Positions 7,113-13,568 of a DNA stretch of 13,823 bases are shown here, piece by piece. Location: assembly GCA_002413355.1 (NCBI GenBank), contig DHWV01000023.1:1-13823 (forward strand). The letters are read 5' to 3'. The translations under genes were made by a program, and so were the position numbers. Origin of the DNA: Desulfobulbaceae bacterium UBA5173 (GTDB lineage Bacteria > Desulfobacterota > Desulfobulbia > Desulfobulbales > Desulfobulbaceae). The notes beneath the pieces are model-generated. The model worked only from the letters and a program-made list of their open reading frames with translations. It had not been told where the DNA came from and made no database searches. The first letter of the stretch is position 1, and every line of letters starts with the position of its first letter.

Positions 7113-7141
7113 TTGAAAGAACTTAAACATAACCTTATAGT
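7113..7141 (+). promoter_or_regulatory. Sigma70-type promoter for the beta-helix gene
   Basis: TTGAAA (7113-7118) and TATAGT (7136-7141) are separated by exactly 17 bases. Transcription would start near 7148, about 50 bases before the ATG at 7197. It overlaps the probable lon promoter on the other strand. Confidence 0.6.
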
Positions 7142-7148
7142 AAGTCAA
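7120..7148 (-). promoter_or_regulatory. Possible lon promoter
   Basis: On the minus strand TTGACT (7148-7143) is followed after 17 bases by TAAGTT (7125-7120). The -35 box is good and the -10 box is weak. It would give a lon leader of about 85 bases. No heat-shock (CCCCAT-type) -10 box is visible. The site covers the same bases as the divergent promoter, so the two may compete. Confidence 0.4.
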
Positions 7149-7196
7149 GCCGGGAACAGCGTCCGGCGGCAAAAAACATCAAACCAAGGCCTTCTC

Positions 7197-7997
7197 ATGC
7201 TTTCCCCTGCCTCCTTTTTTGATTTGAGCGGCTTCGCGCACCGCGCCCTGTTTGACGGCTGCGTCCATGTCTGGGATGCGCTCAAGAACCTCAAAAGCTG
7301 CATGAACGGGCTGGATTATGCGCCCCTTGCCCATCCCCGCCTTCAGGACGGCGTGCCGCTGCCCTGCCACCTGATTCTGCATGACGGCAGAGTGGAAGAG
7401 GCGGCAGGTTGCGTCATCACCTGGGGTGATGCGCTTAAAGGCCAGCTGCGGGTGACTCGCGACGGTCATGAGCTGGCCGGAGCTTCTGTGCTGATGGCCG
7501 GAGCAGTGCTTATCGGTAACCGTATCGGCATTGGCAAGGGTGTATTGATTGAATCCGGCGCATTGATTAAAGAACCGGCGGTAATCGGCGACTATACCGA
7601 GGTGCGGCAGGGGGCGTATGTGCGCGGCTACTGCCTAACCGGCAGCCGTTGCGTGATCGGCCATGCCACTGAAGTCAAGCATTCCGTCTTCCTTAACGAC
7701 GCGAAAGCTGGTCATTTCGCCTATCTCGGCGATTCCATTCTTGGCGGCGGGGCCAATCTCGGCGCAGGCACCAAGTTTGCTAACCTCCGCTTTCTGCCCG
7801 GCAATGTCCAGATCAAGACTGCCAGCGGCCCCCTTGACAGCGGCCTGCGCAAGCTGGGCGCAATCCTTGGCGACCGGGCGCAAACCGGCTGCAACTCTGT
7901 GACCAATCCCGGCACGCTGCTGGGCAAGGACTGCTTGCTCCTACCCAACGTCACCGCACCGTCCGGCTTTCATCCGCCGAAGTCCGTGCTGCGCTGA
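7197..7997 (+). CDS. GlmU-C-like left-handed beta-helix (hexapeptide) acyl/nucleotidyltransferase-type protein
   Basis: A 266-aa protein. Residues 1-35 form a helical lead (FFDLSGFAHRALFDGCVHVWDAL) and 50-90 a beta-rich linker. Residues about 95-255 are a left-handed parallel beta-helix with repeating I/V/L-G-x-x pattern. The block KAGHFAYLGDSILG ... ANLGAGT (170-192) closely parallels the GlmU acetyltransferase site KVNHLSYIGDxxIG ... NIGAGT, including its His (H173 here). The following NYDG of GlmU is NLRF here. There is no N-terminal nucleotidyltransferase domain, so it is not a complete GlmU; it could act on sugar nucleotides or use another acyl donor. ATG 7197 has AAGG seven bases upstream; the frame is open further up into lon, but that part is not conserved-looking. 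Confidence 0.75.
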   Translation: MLSPASFFDLSGFAHRALFDGCVHVWDALKNLKSCMNGLDYAPLAHPRLQDGVPLPCHLILHDGRVEEAAGCVITWGDALKGQLRVTRDGHELAGASVLMAGAVLIGNRIGIGKGVLIESGALIKEPAVIGDYTEVRQGAYVRGYCLTGSRCVIGHATEVKHSVFLNDAKAGHFAYLGDSILGGGANLGAGTKFANLRFLPGNVQIKTASGPLDSGLRKLGAILGDRAQTGCNSVTNPGTLLGKDCLLLPNVTAPSGFHPPKSVLR

Positions 7998-8067
7998 AAA
8001 CACGCTGCGGCGGCGCGTCCGTCAATCCGCCTGCACCCCCTTGTCTTTTCAGGAGGAAAGCGGCATA

Positions 8068-8112
8068 ATGCCTCTTGCGGAAACGTGCCGCTTGACATCC
8101 AAGCGCACCTGA
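8068..8112 (+). CDS. Possible 14-codon leader ORF
   Basis: ATG 8068 to TGA 8112 encodes MPLAETCRLTSKRT. It is preceded by a perfect AGGAGG (8051-8056), 11 bases upstream, which no other gene uses. An 8-bp inverted repeat (AAGCGGCA 8058-8065 with TGCCGCTT 8086-8093) would enclose its start codon. The ORF ends 23 bp before the secreted-protein gene. It may be a leader peptide or a chance frame. Confidence 0.25.
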   Translation: MPLAETCRLTSKRT

Positions 8113-8135
8113 AAAAGACTTGCATGGAGGATTGC

Positions 8136-9362
8136 ATGAACACAGCCCTGAAACACATGATGCTCTTGATCGCCCTGCTTGCGCAGGCGGCGGGCAATGC
8201 GGCGCAGGCCGTCGCCCTTGACCCGACTGCGGTGCAGAAGCTGCTGGCTGCTGACAGCGCAGCCGGTGATGAATTCGGGATGTCCGTGTCCCTGTCCGCC
8301 GACGGCGGCACCGCCCTAATCGGAAAGCACTGCAATGATCATGATAGAGACGGCTCCGGCGCGGCTTACATTTTCACTCGCGCTGCCGACGGCACATGGC
8401 ATCAGCAGGCCAAGCTGACTGCCGCAGACAGTGCAGCCTATATCGGCTTTGGCTGGCCTGTGGCCTTGTCTGCCGATGGAGGCACGGCCTTGGTCGCGGC
8501 CTCTGACGAATACTGGCACAACCGCACCAGCGACCCGGTCTGTGTCTTCACCCGCTCCGCCGATGGCACATGGCATCAGCAGGCCAAGCTGACTGCTACT
8601 GACAACACACAGAACAGCCGGTTTGGCGAGTCTGTGGCCTTGTCCGCTGACGGCGGCACCGCCCTGATCGCAGCAGTTGGTGATGAGCATGACAAAGGCG
8701 CGGCCTATCTTTTCACCCGCTCCGCCAGCGGTATATGGACACAGCAAGCCAAGCTGACTGCCGCAGACAGAATAGCGGGTGACGAATTCGGCAGGCATGT
8801 GTCTCTGTCTGCCGATGGCGGCACGGCCTTGATCGGGGCTGAAAACAATGACAACGATAAAGGTGCGGCCTACGTCTTCATCCGTTCCGGCGGCGGATGG
8901 CAGCAACAGGCCAAGCTGACTGCCGCAGACGGCATCGCGCATGAGCAGTTCGGCTGCTGCGCTCTGTCCGCAGACGGCGGCACGGCCTTGGTCGGAGCTG
9001 AAAACGATTACAGCGGCAAAGGCGCGGCCTATCTTTTCACCCGCTTCGGCGGCACATGGAGCCAGCAGGTCAAGCTGACTGCGGCAGACAGCGCGGCCCA
9101 TGACCAGTTCGGCAGTTCCGTCGCGCTATCCGCCGACGGTGGCACTGCCCTGATCGGGCATAACGGCACTGACAGAGGCAAAGGCGCGGCCTATGTCTTC
9201 ACCCGCTCCGGCGGCACGTGGAGCGAGCAGGACAAACTGACTGCCGCAGGCAGCACGATGCAGAATCCGATCTCTGTGTCCCTGTCCGCAGACGGCGGCA
9301 CAGCACTTTTTGGAGATTACGCTGCTGACGAATCAGGCGCGGCGTATGTCTTCACCCGGTAA
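8136..9362 (+). CDS. Secreted FG-GAP repeat protein (seven-repeat beta-propeller)
   Basis: A 408-aa protein with a signal peptide: MNTALKH, a hydrophobic core MMLLIALLAQAAG and a probable cut after NAAQA (about residue 25). The rest is seven tandem FG-GAP-type units starting at K35, K93, K151, K206, K260, K313 and K367. Each reads roughly KLTAADS-x-FG-x-VSLSADGGTALIG-x-KGAAYVFTRS-x-W-x-Q. Seven units suit one closed beta-propeller; the first has a DHDRDGSG loop that could bind calcium. The last unit is short (43 residues) and the stop follows FTR directly, without a C-terminal anchor or sorting domain. Likely periplasmic or extracellular, with an adhesion or binding role by analogy. ATG 8136 has GGAGG five bases upstream, better than the GTG at 8085. 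Confidence 0.85.
   Translation: MNTALKHMMLLIALLAQAAGNAAQAVALDPTAVQKLLAADSAAGDEFGMSVSLSADGGTALIGKHCNDHDRDGSGAAYIFTRAADGTWHQQAKLTAADSAAYIGFGWPVALSADGGTALVAASDEYWHNRTSDPVCVFTRSADGTWHQQAKLTATDNTQNSRFGESVALSADGGTALIAAVGDEHDKGAAYLFTRSASGIWTQQAKLTAADRIAGDEFGRHVSLSADGGTALIGAENNDNDKGAAYVFIRSGGGWQQQAKLTAADGIAHEQFGCCALSADGGTALVGAENDYSGKGAAYLFTRFGGTWSQQVKLTAADSAAHDQFGSSVALSADGGTALIGHNGTDRGKGAAYVFTRSGGTWSEQDKLTAAGSTMQNPISVSLSADGGTALFGDYAADESGAAYVFTR
8238..9359 (+). repeat. Seven tandem coding repeats of about 160 bp
   Basis: Units begin at 8238, 8412, 8586, 8751, 8913, 9072 and 9234. They are 174, 174, 165, 162, 159, 162 and 126 bp long. Near-identical stretches recur at DNA level, such as CAAGCTGACTGC and GCCGACGGCGGCAC, so units could expand or contract by slippage or recombination. 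Length varies by whole codons in the loop before KGAAY. Unit five lacks one residue in the FG-x-x-VALS strand. Confidence 0.85.
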
Positions 9363-9363
9363 G

Positions 9364-9681
9364 TCAGCGGACTGGGGCCGCCACGTGCTCTTGGACAGTC
9401 TGCCCGGTGTATTCATACAGGGCAAAAAACATGCCGAAAAAGATGCCGATGGTGAAGAAAATGCGGGCAATTCTGTCCCAAGCCAGCGTCCTGCCGTGAT
9501 GGAGATGCGTTATCACCCGGACGGTAATCCATGTAAAGCCGATGCAGTAGGGCAAGGTGGTCAGGAGCTGGATGAATGTGCCAGAGAGTGCTTCTACGGC
9601 GTTCTGTCCGCCCCGCAGATGAAAGAGCAGGTAGAGTAAGGCAGCTAAAGCAAAGGTGACCTTTTCGTGGAGTGGTTTCAT
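9364..9681 (-). CDS. Small three-helix membrane protein of unknown function
   Basis: A 105-aa protein with predicted membrane segments at about 8-21, 34-56 and 71-90, and a His-rich loop (THLHHGR) between the second and third. There is no cleavable signal. It ends one base from the stop of the FG-GAP gene (convergent). It begins two bases from the start of the divergent plus-strand gene at 9684, leaving no separate promoter space. No Shine-Dalgarno is seen before the ATG. No family is recognised; hydrophobicity and lack of a plausible alternative on the other strand support it being real. Confidence 0.6.
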   Translation of the reverse strand: MKPLHEKVTFALAALLYLLFHLRGGQNAVEALSGTFIQLLTTLPYCIGFTWITVRVITHLHHGRTLAWDRIARIFFTIGIFFGMFFALYEYTGQTVQEHVAAPVR

Positions 9682-9683
9682 AT

Positions 9684-10715
9684 ATGAATGCGGATGCCGT
9701 TTATATCGTTCCTGATACGCTGCCGAAGGACGGAGTGCTGTTCCCTCTTGTACAATGTTTCAATCATGCTGTCTATATTGCTCCTGTGGAAAACGAGCTG
9801 CCGGAGGAGCTACCGCCGCTGGCTGAGGAGCTACAGGCGCAGGGTGTGCTCTGCTGGCACTGTCCGGCTCCGCTGGGTGCTGACCGGGAGCGGTTTCTCC
9901 GCCTGATCAGCGAGCTGCGGCAGCGGCCCGGCGAGCACATCAGTCTGACTTTGGCTGGAACCGGCGGCAGGGAGGAGGAGAGCCAGAACGGAATCATCAG
10001 CGCAGTGCGGCGACAGGCGGCAGGCGGAAGAACAGAGACGAAGCAGACAGATGCGCTCTGGCAGGCCCGCTTGGTGCTGAAGCTGGCGGAAATTGCTGAA
10101 CGGCAGGAGGAGGAAGTCCGCCAGAGCCTGCGCCGCATTGCACTCCGTGAGCAGGAGTTGTTCAGCAGGCTGCGCGATGTGGACAGTCCGTTCTGCCCTC
10201 ATACAGAGGCGGCCAGCAGCAGCCCGGCGGACGACAGTCGCCGGATGCGTCTGCGGCTAAAAGCGTGGCGGACGCTGCTGACCTTCAGTACAGAGCCGCC
10301 GCCCGCCACGGTCTTCGTCACTGCTGCCCGCGAGACCTTTGATTCGCTTATGGAGGAAGGCGGCGGGGATGCGCAGCCGCTGCTGACCCTGCCGCTGCCC
10401 GCAGTTCCTGCCGCCTGCAATGTCGCTGAAAAACGGGAGGTGTTCCATCGGGATGCCGCCACGCTGCTCAGCGGCCTGTTTCGGCATCCAGCAGACTTTC
10501 CGGCGGAAGAATGGAACAGGCTGCTGGATGCGCATTATCCGGCGGCAGAGCATAGCCGATGCCGTCTTTCGCTGCATAGGCTACCAGAGAGTGCGGCGCA
10601 TGTGTTGTGCAGCGGCAAGCAAGGAACGATAATCGGCATGTTGGAGCAGCATGTTCCAGATGAAACCATCCGCCAGTGGGCGAAAGGACTGCTGGAGGAG
10701 ATCTCGCCGTCATGA
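9684..10715 (+). CDS. Uncharacterised protein translationally coupled to cobU
   Basis: A 343-aa soluble protein of a family I do not recognise. The N-terminus (about 1-100) alternates strands and helices (DAVYIVPDTLPKDGVLFPLVQCFNHAVYIAPVE), and residues about 125-165 form a long charged helix likely to coil (LAEIAERQEEEVRQSLRRIA). A proline- and Ala-rich linker and a helical C-terminal part follow. No signal peptide, membrane segment or classical nucleotide-binding motif is seen. ATG 9684 has GGAG 11 bases upstream; a GTG at 9672 is less likely. Its TGA overlaps the cobU ATG as ATGA, so the two are probably translated together. A link with cobamide synthesis is inferred from that coupling alone. 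Confidence 0.8.
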   Translation: MNADAVYIVPDTLPKDGVLFPLVQCFNHAVYIAPVENELPEELPPLAEELQAQGVLCWHCPAPLGADRERFLRLISELRQRPGEHISLTLAGTGGREEESQNGIISAVRRQAAGGRTETKQTDALWQARLVLKLAEIAERQEEEVRQSLRRIALREQELFSRLRDVDSPFCPHTEAASSSPADDSRRMRLRLKAWRTLLTFSTEPPPATVFVTAARETFDSLMEEGGGDAQPLLTLPLPAVPAACNVAEKREVFHRDAATLLSGLFRHPADFPAEEWNRLLDAHYPAAEHSRCRLSLHRLPESAAHVLCSGKQGTIIGMLEQHVPDETIRQWAKGLLEEISPS

Positions 10716-11242
10716 TCACTCTTGTCACCGGCGGCAGCAGATCAGGGAAATCCGGCTTCGCCCAGCAGCTTGCTGAACGTCTTGACGCGCCCAGACTTTT
10801 CCTTGCCACCTGCCCACGCATTGACCGGGAAATGGACGAGCGCATTAGCAGGCATCGGCGCGAACGGGAAGGCAAAGGCTGGGAAACAGTGGAGGAGCCG
10901 CTTCAGTTGGCCGAGCGGCTGCGCAGCATTCCTGCTGGAACCAGCGTACTGCTTGACTGCCTGATCCTGTGGATCAGCAACCTGATGCACGAAGCGGAAC
11001 AGCGCGGCGAGGTGTTGGACGAAGAGCGGATTGCGGAGCTGACATCCCAGCTTGGCGCGGCGGCCCGCAGTCATCAGGGCCGGGTGATCTTCGTCACTGG
11101 CGAGGTGGGCTTGGGCATCGTCCCGGACAGCCCCACCGTCCGCCGCTTCCGTGATCTGGCTGGCCGCTGCAATCAGGTCGCCGCCGCCGCTGCTGATGAG
11201 GTTTTTTTCGTCTGCTGTGGCATCCCGCTGCGGCTGAAGTGA
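10712..11242 (+). CDS. cobU: Adenosylcobinamide kinase / adenosylcobinamide-phosphate guanylyltransferase
   Basis: A bifunctional enzyme of cobamide (vitamin B12) nucleotide-loop assembly. It phosphorylates adenosylcobinamide and then transfers GMP to give adenosylcobinamide-GDP. The 176-aa length fits the family. Visible motifs are the P-loop GGSRSGKS at 7-14; ISRHRRERE with H48, in the position of the guanylylated His; WETVEEP; LLDCLILWISNLM (D82); and the long signature GEVGLGIVPDSPTVRRFRDL followed by GRCNQ and AADEVFFVCCGIP. The start is ATG 10712, overlapping the previous stop by 4 bp; this places the P-loop at the expected distance. A longer frame to 10676 is just coding overlap. No other cob genes are in the window, and no cobalamin riboswitch is seen. 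Confidence 0.95.
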   Translation: MITLVTGGSRSGKSGFAQQLAERLDAPRLFLATCPRIDREMDERISRHRREREGKGWETVEEPLQLAERLRSIPAGTSVLLDCLILWISNLMHEAEQRGEVLDEERIAELTSQLGAAARSHQGRVIFVTGEVGLGIVPDSPTVRRFRDLAGRCNQVAAAAADEVFFVCCGIPLRLK

Positions 11243-11409
11243 CGCTACGCCATGCGCAGCTCTAACCGCAGTGAACCATAGCTCTTGCAAAGAACCGTTC
11301 TGCAAGGTACATTCAGCGGCAAAGCCAATCCGTTAAAACACCATGGCCCGCTGCATTGGCCTTGACCGGCCGACGGCAGGCAGAACGATTTTTGCACAGG
11401 AGAAGAGGG
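11243..11409. other. Gap between cobU and fabL with an imperfect hairpin
   Basis: These 167 bp hold no gene. CTTGC (11284-11288) and GCAAG (11302-11306) can pair, with AGAAC/GTTCT continuing inside, but no T-run follows, so termination after cobU is uncertain. Near the right end AGGAG (11398-11402), seven bases before ATG 11410, is the fabL ribosome site. No convincing promoter was picked out. Confidence 0.4.
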
Positions 11410-12162
11410 ATGTTGAATCTGCGGGGAAAAGCGGCGTTAGTCACCGGAGGATCACGCGGCATAGGCCGGGCCATCGCCCTGCGGCTGGCGGAGCATGGCG
11501 CAGACATCGTGGTCAACTATGTCCGCCATCGCAGCGATGCCGAGGAGACGGCGGCGGCGGTGGAGCGGTACGGAGTGCGCTGTCTGGTGATCAAGGCGAA
11601 TGTTGCTGAGGAAGAGGATGTGCGGGCGATGTTTGCACAGATCCGCGCTGAGTGTCAGCGGCTGGACATTGTGGTGTCGAATGCGGCTTCTGGCGTGCTC
11701 AAGCCGGCCATGGAGCTAACCCAGCGGCACTGGGACTGGGCGATGGACATCAATGCTCGCGCCATGCTGACCCTGACCCAGCAGGCGGTGCCGCTGATGG
11801 GGCCGGGCGGGCGGGTGCTGGCCATCTCCAGTCTCGGCGCGGTGCGGGCGGTGCCGAATTACACCGTGGTTGGAGCCTCCAAAGCAGCACTAGAGTCGCT
11901 GGTGCGGCATTTGGCGGTGGAGCTTGGCCCTAAGGGCATCACGGTCAACACCATCAGCGCAGGCGTGGTTGACACGGACGCACTGAAAAAGTTCCCCAAC
12001 CGCGACGAAATCATCAAGCAGTCCTTGGAACGCACGCCTCTGGGGCGGCTGACCACCCCGGAGGATGTCGCTGATCTTGCTCTTTTTCTCTGTGGCACAG
12101 GCGCAGGCATGATTCATGGCCAAGTGCTGGTGGTTGACGGGGGATATGCGGTGCAAGGCTGA
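11410..12162 (+). CDS. fabL: Enoyl-[acyl-carrier-protein] reductase III (FabL-type SDR)
   Basis: A cytosolic short-chain dehydrogenase/reductase that carries out the last step of fatty-acid elongation, reducing trans-2-enoyl-ACP with NADPH. The 250-aa product has the cofactor motif TGGSRGIG at 12-19, NAASGVLKPAMEL at 91-103, HWDWAMDINARA, ISSLG at 139-143, and Tyr151 and Lys158 in YTVVGASK. The Tyr-X6-Lys spacing, rather than the Tyr-X3-Lys of ordinary SDRs, is the hallmark of enoyl-ACP reductases and matches Bacillus subtilis FabL numbering. DTDALKKFPNRDE (188-200) is also FabL-like. ATG 11410 has AGGAG seven bases upstream. The nearest alternative is another SDR oxidoreductase, but the dyad spacing argues against it. 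Confidence 0.88.
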   Translation: MLNLRGKAALVTGGSRGIGRAIALRLAEHGADIVVNYVRHRSDAEETAAAVERYGVRCLVIKANVAEEEDVRAMFAQIRAECQRLDIVVSNAASGVLKPAMELTQRHWDWAMDINARAMLTLTQQAVPLMGPGGRVLAISSLGAVRAVPNYTVVGASKAALESLVRHLAVELGPKGITVNTISAGVVDTDALKKFPNRDEIIKQSLERTPLGRLTTPEDVADLALFLCGTGAGMIHGQVLVVDGGYAVQG

Positions 12163-12287
12163 GGCCGCGCTGGAGGGTGGCCCAGTAGTCTGAATTCCCG
12201 ATCTCTTTTCTCTGCTGATTCACTTTTGCATTGCGCAGGTGCCCACATAGTGGTATTGTGATCGCCTTGGCCGCCGCCGCTGTCTTA

Positions 12288-12309
12288 TTCCGGCGGAACT
12301 CCGCCGGAA
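12288..12309. promoter_or_regulatory. Strong GC-rich hairpin between fabL and the HTH gene
   Basis: TTCCGGCGG (12288-12296), loop AACT, CCGCCGGAA (12301-12309): a perfect 9-bp stem with a tetraloop. No T-run follows on either strand. It lies 126 bp past the fabL stop and 53 bp before the HTH start, so it could protect or end the fabL message or sit in the 5' leader of the next gene. Confidence 0.5.
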
Positions 12310-12362
12310 AAGGATGGTCAGCCGTCCTGACGCGCAGCAACAACCCTCTTGAATCAACAATC

Positions 12363-12734
12363 ATGACCTCGGAAGAATTCACCCTGCACCGAAAGAAGCT
12401 CGATAAAACCCAGAAGTCGCTCTCCCGGCTGCTTGGCGTGTCCCTGAAGGCGGTTCAAAGCTATGAGCAGGGCTGGCGGGCCGTGCCCCTGCATATAGAG
12501 CGCAAACTGCTCTTCTTGGTAGTCAACCAGCGCAAAGAGGACAGCTTGAAACGCAAAGAGTGCTGGACGCTGAAAAAGTGCGCCTGCAAGAAAGACTGCC
12601 CTGCATGGGAGTTTCAGGCTGGGCATCTCTGCTGGTTTCTCAACGGCACTCTCTGCGAATGCACCTCCGGCAAAGAAGGCAAGGACAAGATGGAAATCTG
12701 CCGTGAATGCGAGGTGCTGACCTCTCTGCTCTAA
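12363..12734 (+). CDS. HTH DNA-binding protein with cysteine-rich (two-CW-like) C-terminus
   Basis: A 123-aa protein. Residues 4-45 form a helix-turn-helix of the XRE kind (FTLHRKKLDKTQKSLSRLLG, then VSLKAVQSYEQGWRAVP, where QSYEQG is typical). Residues 67-116 hold nine cysteines: C67-W68, C73, C75, C79, C90-W91, C98, C100, C113 and C116. The spacing resembles two-CW Cys-rich modules, in which CW and CP motifs alternate and a final CxxC closes. The tail could bind a metal or iron-sulphur cluster, making this a candidate redox- or metal-responsive regulator; that is inference. ATG 12363 is the only reasonable start, without a clear ribosome site. Confidence 0.75.
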   Translation: MTSEEFTLHRKKLDKTQKSLSRLLGVSLKAVQSYEQGWRAVPLHIERKLLFLVVNQRKEDSLKRKECWTLKKCACKKDCPAWEFQAGHLCWFLNGTLCECTSGKEGKDKMEICRECEVLTSLL

Positions 12735-12744
12735 TTCCGGCCTG

Positions 12745-12780
12745 CTGCGGAGGGCAGGGCTGTGTCCCGCCCTTGCGCAG
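12745..12780. terminator. Stem-loop between convergent genes
   Basis: CTGCG (12745-12749) with CGCAG (12776-12780) brackets GGGC-A-GGG (12752-12759), loop CTGTGT, and CCC-GCCC (12766-12772). The core is seven G-C pairs with one bulged A. It fills the 47-bp gap between the HTH gene and the converging gene at 12782, where a two-way transcription end is expected. No T-run is present. Confidence 0.5.
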
Positions 12781-12781
12781 A

Positions 12782-13183
12782 TCAATCCCGCTTTACATTC
12801 GTCAGCATGATCTGGAGCGGAATGCAGTGCAGGCTCTTGTTCATCTGCTGGGTGCGTCCCAGCTTCCAGTCTCCGCACGTGGCCCTTCCCGCCAACTTCT
12901 TTTCGATGTCAGCCACCAGCCCGGCAATATTGAGCACTTTATGTCGGGCAAACACTTCCGGCAATCCGCTGGTCAGGTTGCAGGCCAGACAGCAGCCCGG
13001 CCGCTCATGCAGGTCAAGGCTGAAGCGCAGACTGCCGCTTTCATAGCCTTTGAAACTAAGGCTGATGTCATACGCGCCTTCCTCCGCATCACCGAACAGT
13101 GCCTCAAAGAAGTCGGCTGTGCGCTGGGCCGGGAAAAGGTCGCTGAGAACATCCTGAGTAAAAATTTCGTGCATGGAAGTCAT
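12782..13183 (-). CDS. Conserved-looking protein of unknown function
   Basis: A 133-aa soluble protein from the ATG at 13183. It has an N-terminal helical part MHEIFTQDVLSDLFP (4-18), then FFEALFGDAEEGAYDISLSF (25-44) and an alternating strand SLRFSLDL. RPGCCLACNLTSGLPEVFARH (61-81) follows, with three cysteines close together, and the protein ends with W-x-LGRT and SLHCIPLQIML. The clustered Asp/Glu, Cys and His could form a metal site, but no family is recognised. The start is uncertain: the frame is open to an ATG at 13261, and a second ATG lies at 13174; none has a good ribosome site. It converges with the HTH gene. Confidence 0.7.
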   Translation of the reverse strand: MTSMHEIFTQDVLSDLFPAQRTADFFEALFGDAEEGAYDISLSFKGYESGSLRFSLDLHERPGCCLACNLTSGLPEVFARHKVLNIAGLVADIEKKLAGRATCGDWKLGRTQQMNKSLHCIPLQIMLTNVKRD

Positions 13184-13261
13184 TGAATTCTGATGAGAAG
13201 AGTATGAGTTATCAGTTGCGCTGATGCGCGGATTCAAGAAAGCTGCTGAGAATCTACTCAT

Positions 13262-13568
13262 CAGTCAGGCGGCTGTCAACCTGGATTGCAAGCCGCTGTC
13301 CCTCCTCCCTGTCTGAAGGCATCCTTCAGCCCTTTCCCCTCCTGGCCGTTCTTCCACGTCGCAGAGCCGAGGATCATTTCCTTGACAAGGGCAGCACAGA
13401 TTACTTAGGATGAGCTGCAATCACGCCATGCTGCAAGGTGCCCTTGCGAATGACGAATGCAGTCACTGCGGCCCGATGCGATTTCTTCCTTTGGTCGAAA
13501 TGGCAGTATCCCACAAACAACACAGGTGTGCAAGCGATGACGAATCTCAGGCATGAGCCAGTCACACG
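13262..13568. other. Intergenic stretch, no convincing gene
   Basis: About 300 bp with no gene I can support. CTGAAGG (13313-13319), loop CAT, CCTTCAG (13323-13329) is a perfect 7-bp hairpin without a T-run. On the minus strand, about 13407-13555, a frame without any start codon reads FVIACTPVLFVGYCHF and, later, AFVIRKGTLQHGVIAAHPK before a stop. This may be an old gene fragment or a translated repeat. Promoters for the toxin gene at 13569 would lie here, but none stands out. Confidence 0.4.

Noticed and set aside
7011..7196. N-terminal extension of the beta-helix protein to 7011
   Set aside because: It would overlap the lon start and promoters, has no ribosome site, and does not look like the family. 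ATG 7197 is better supported.
8092..8120. Promoter TTGACA plus 17 bases for the FG-GAP gene
   Set aside because: The -35 box is perfect, but the -10 position reads AAGACT, and a start near 8127 would cut off the GGAGG ribosome site.
8316..9101. 261-aa minus-strand repetitive frame
   Set aside because: Mirror image of the FG-GAP repeats; the plus strand has the signal peptide, ribosome site and known repeat pattern.
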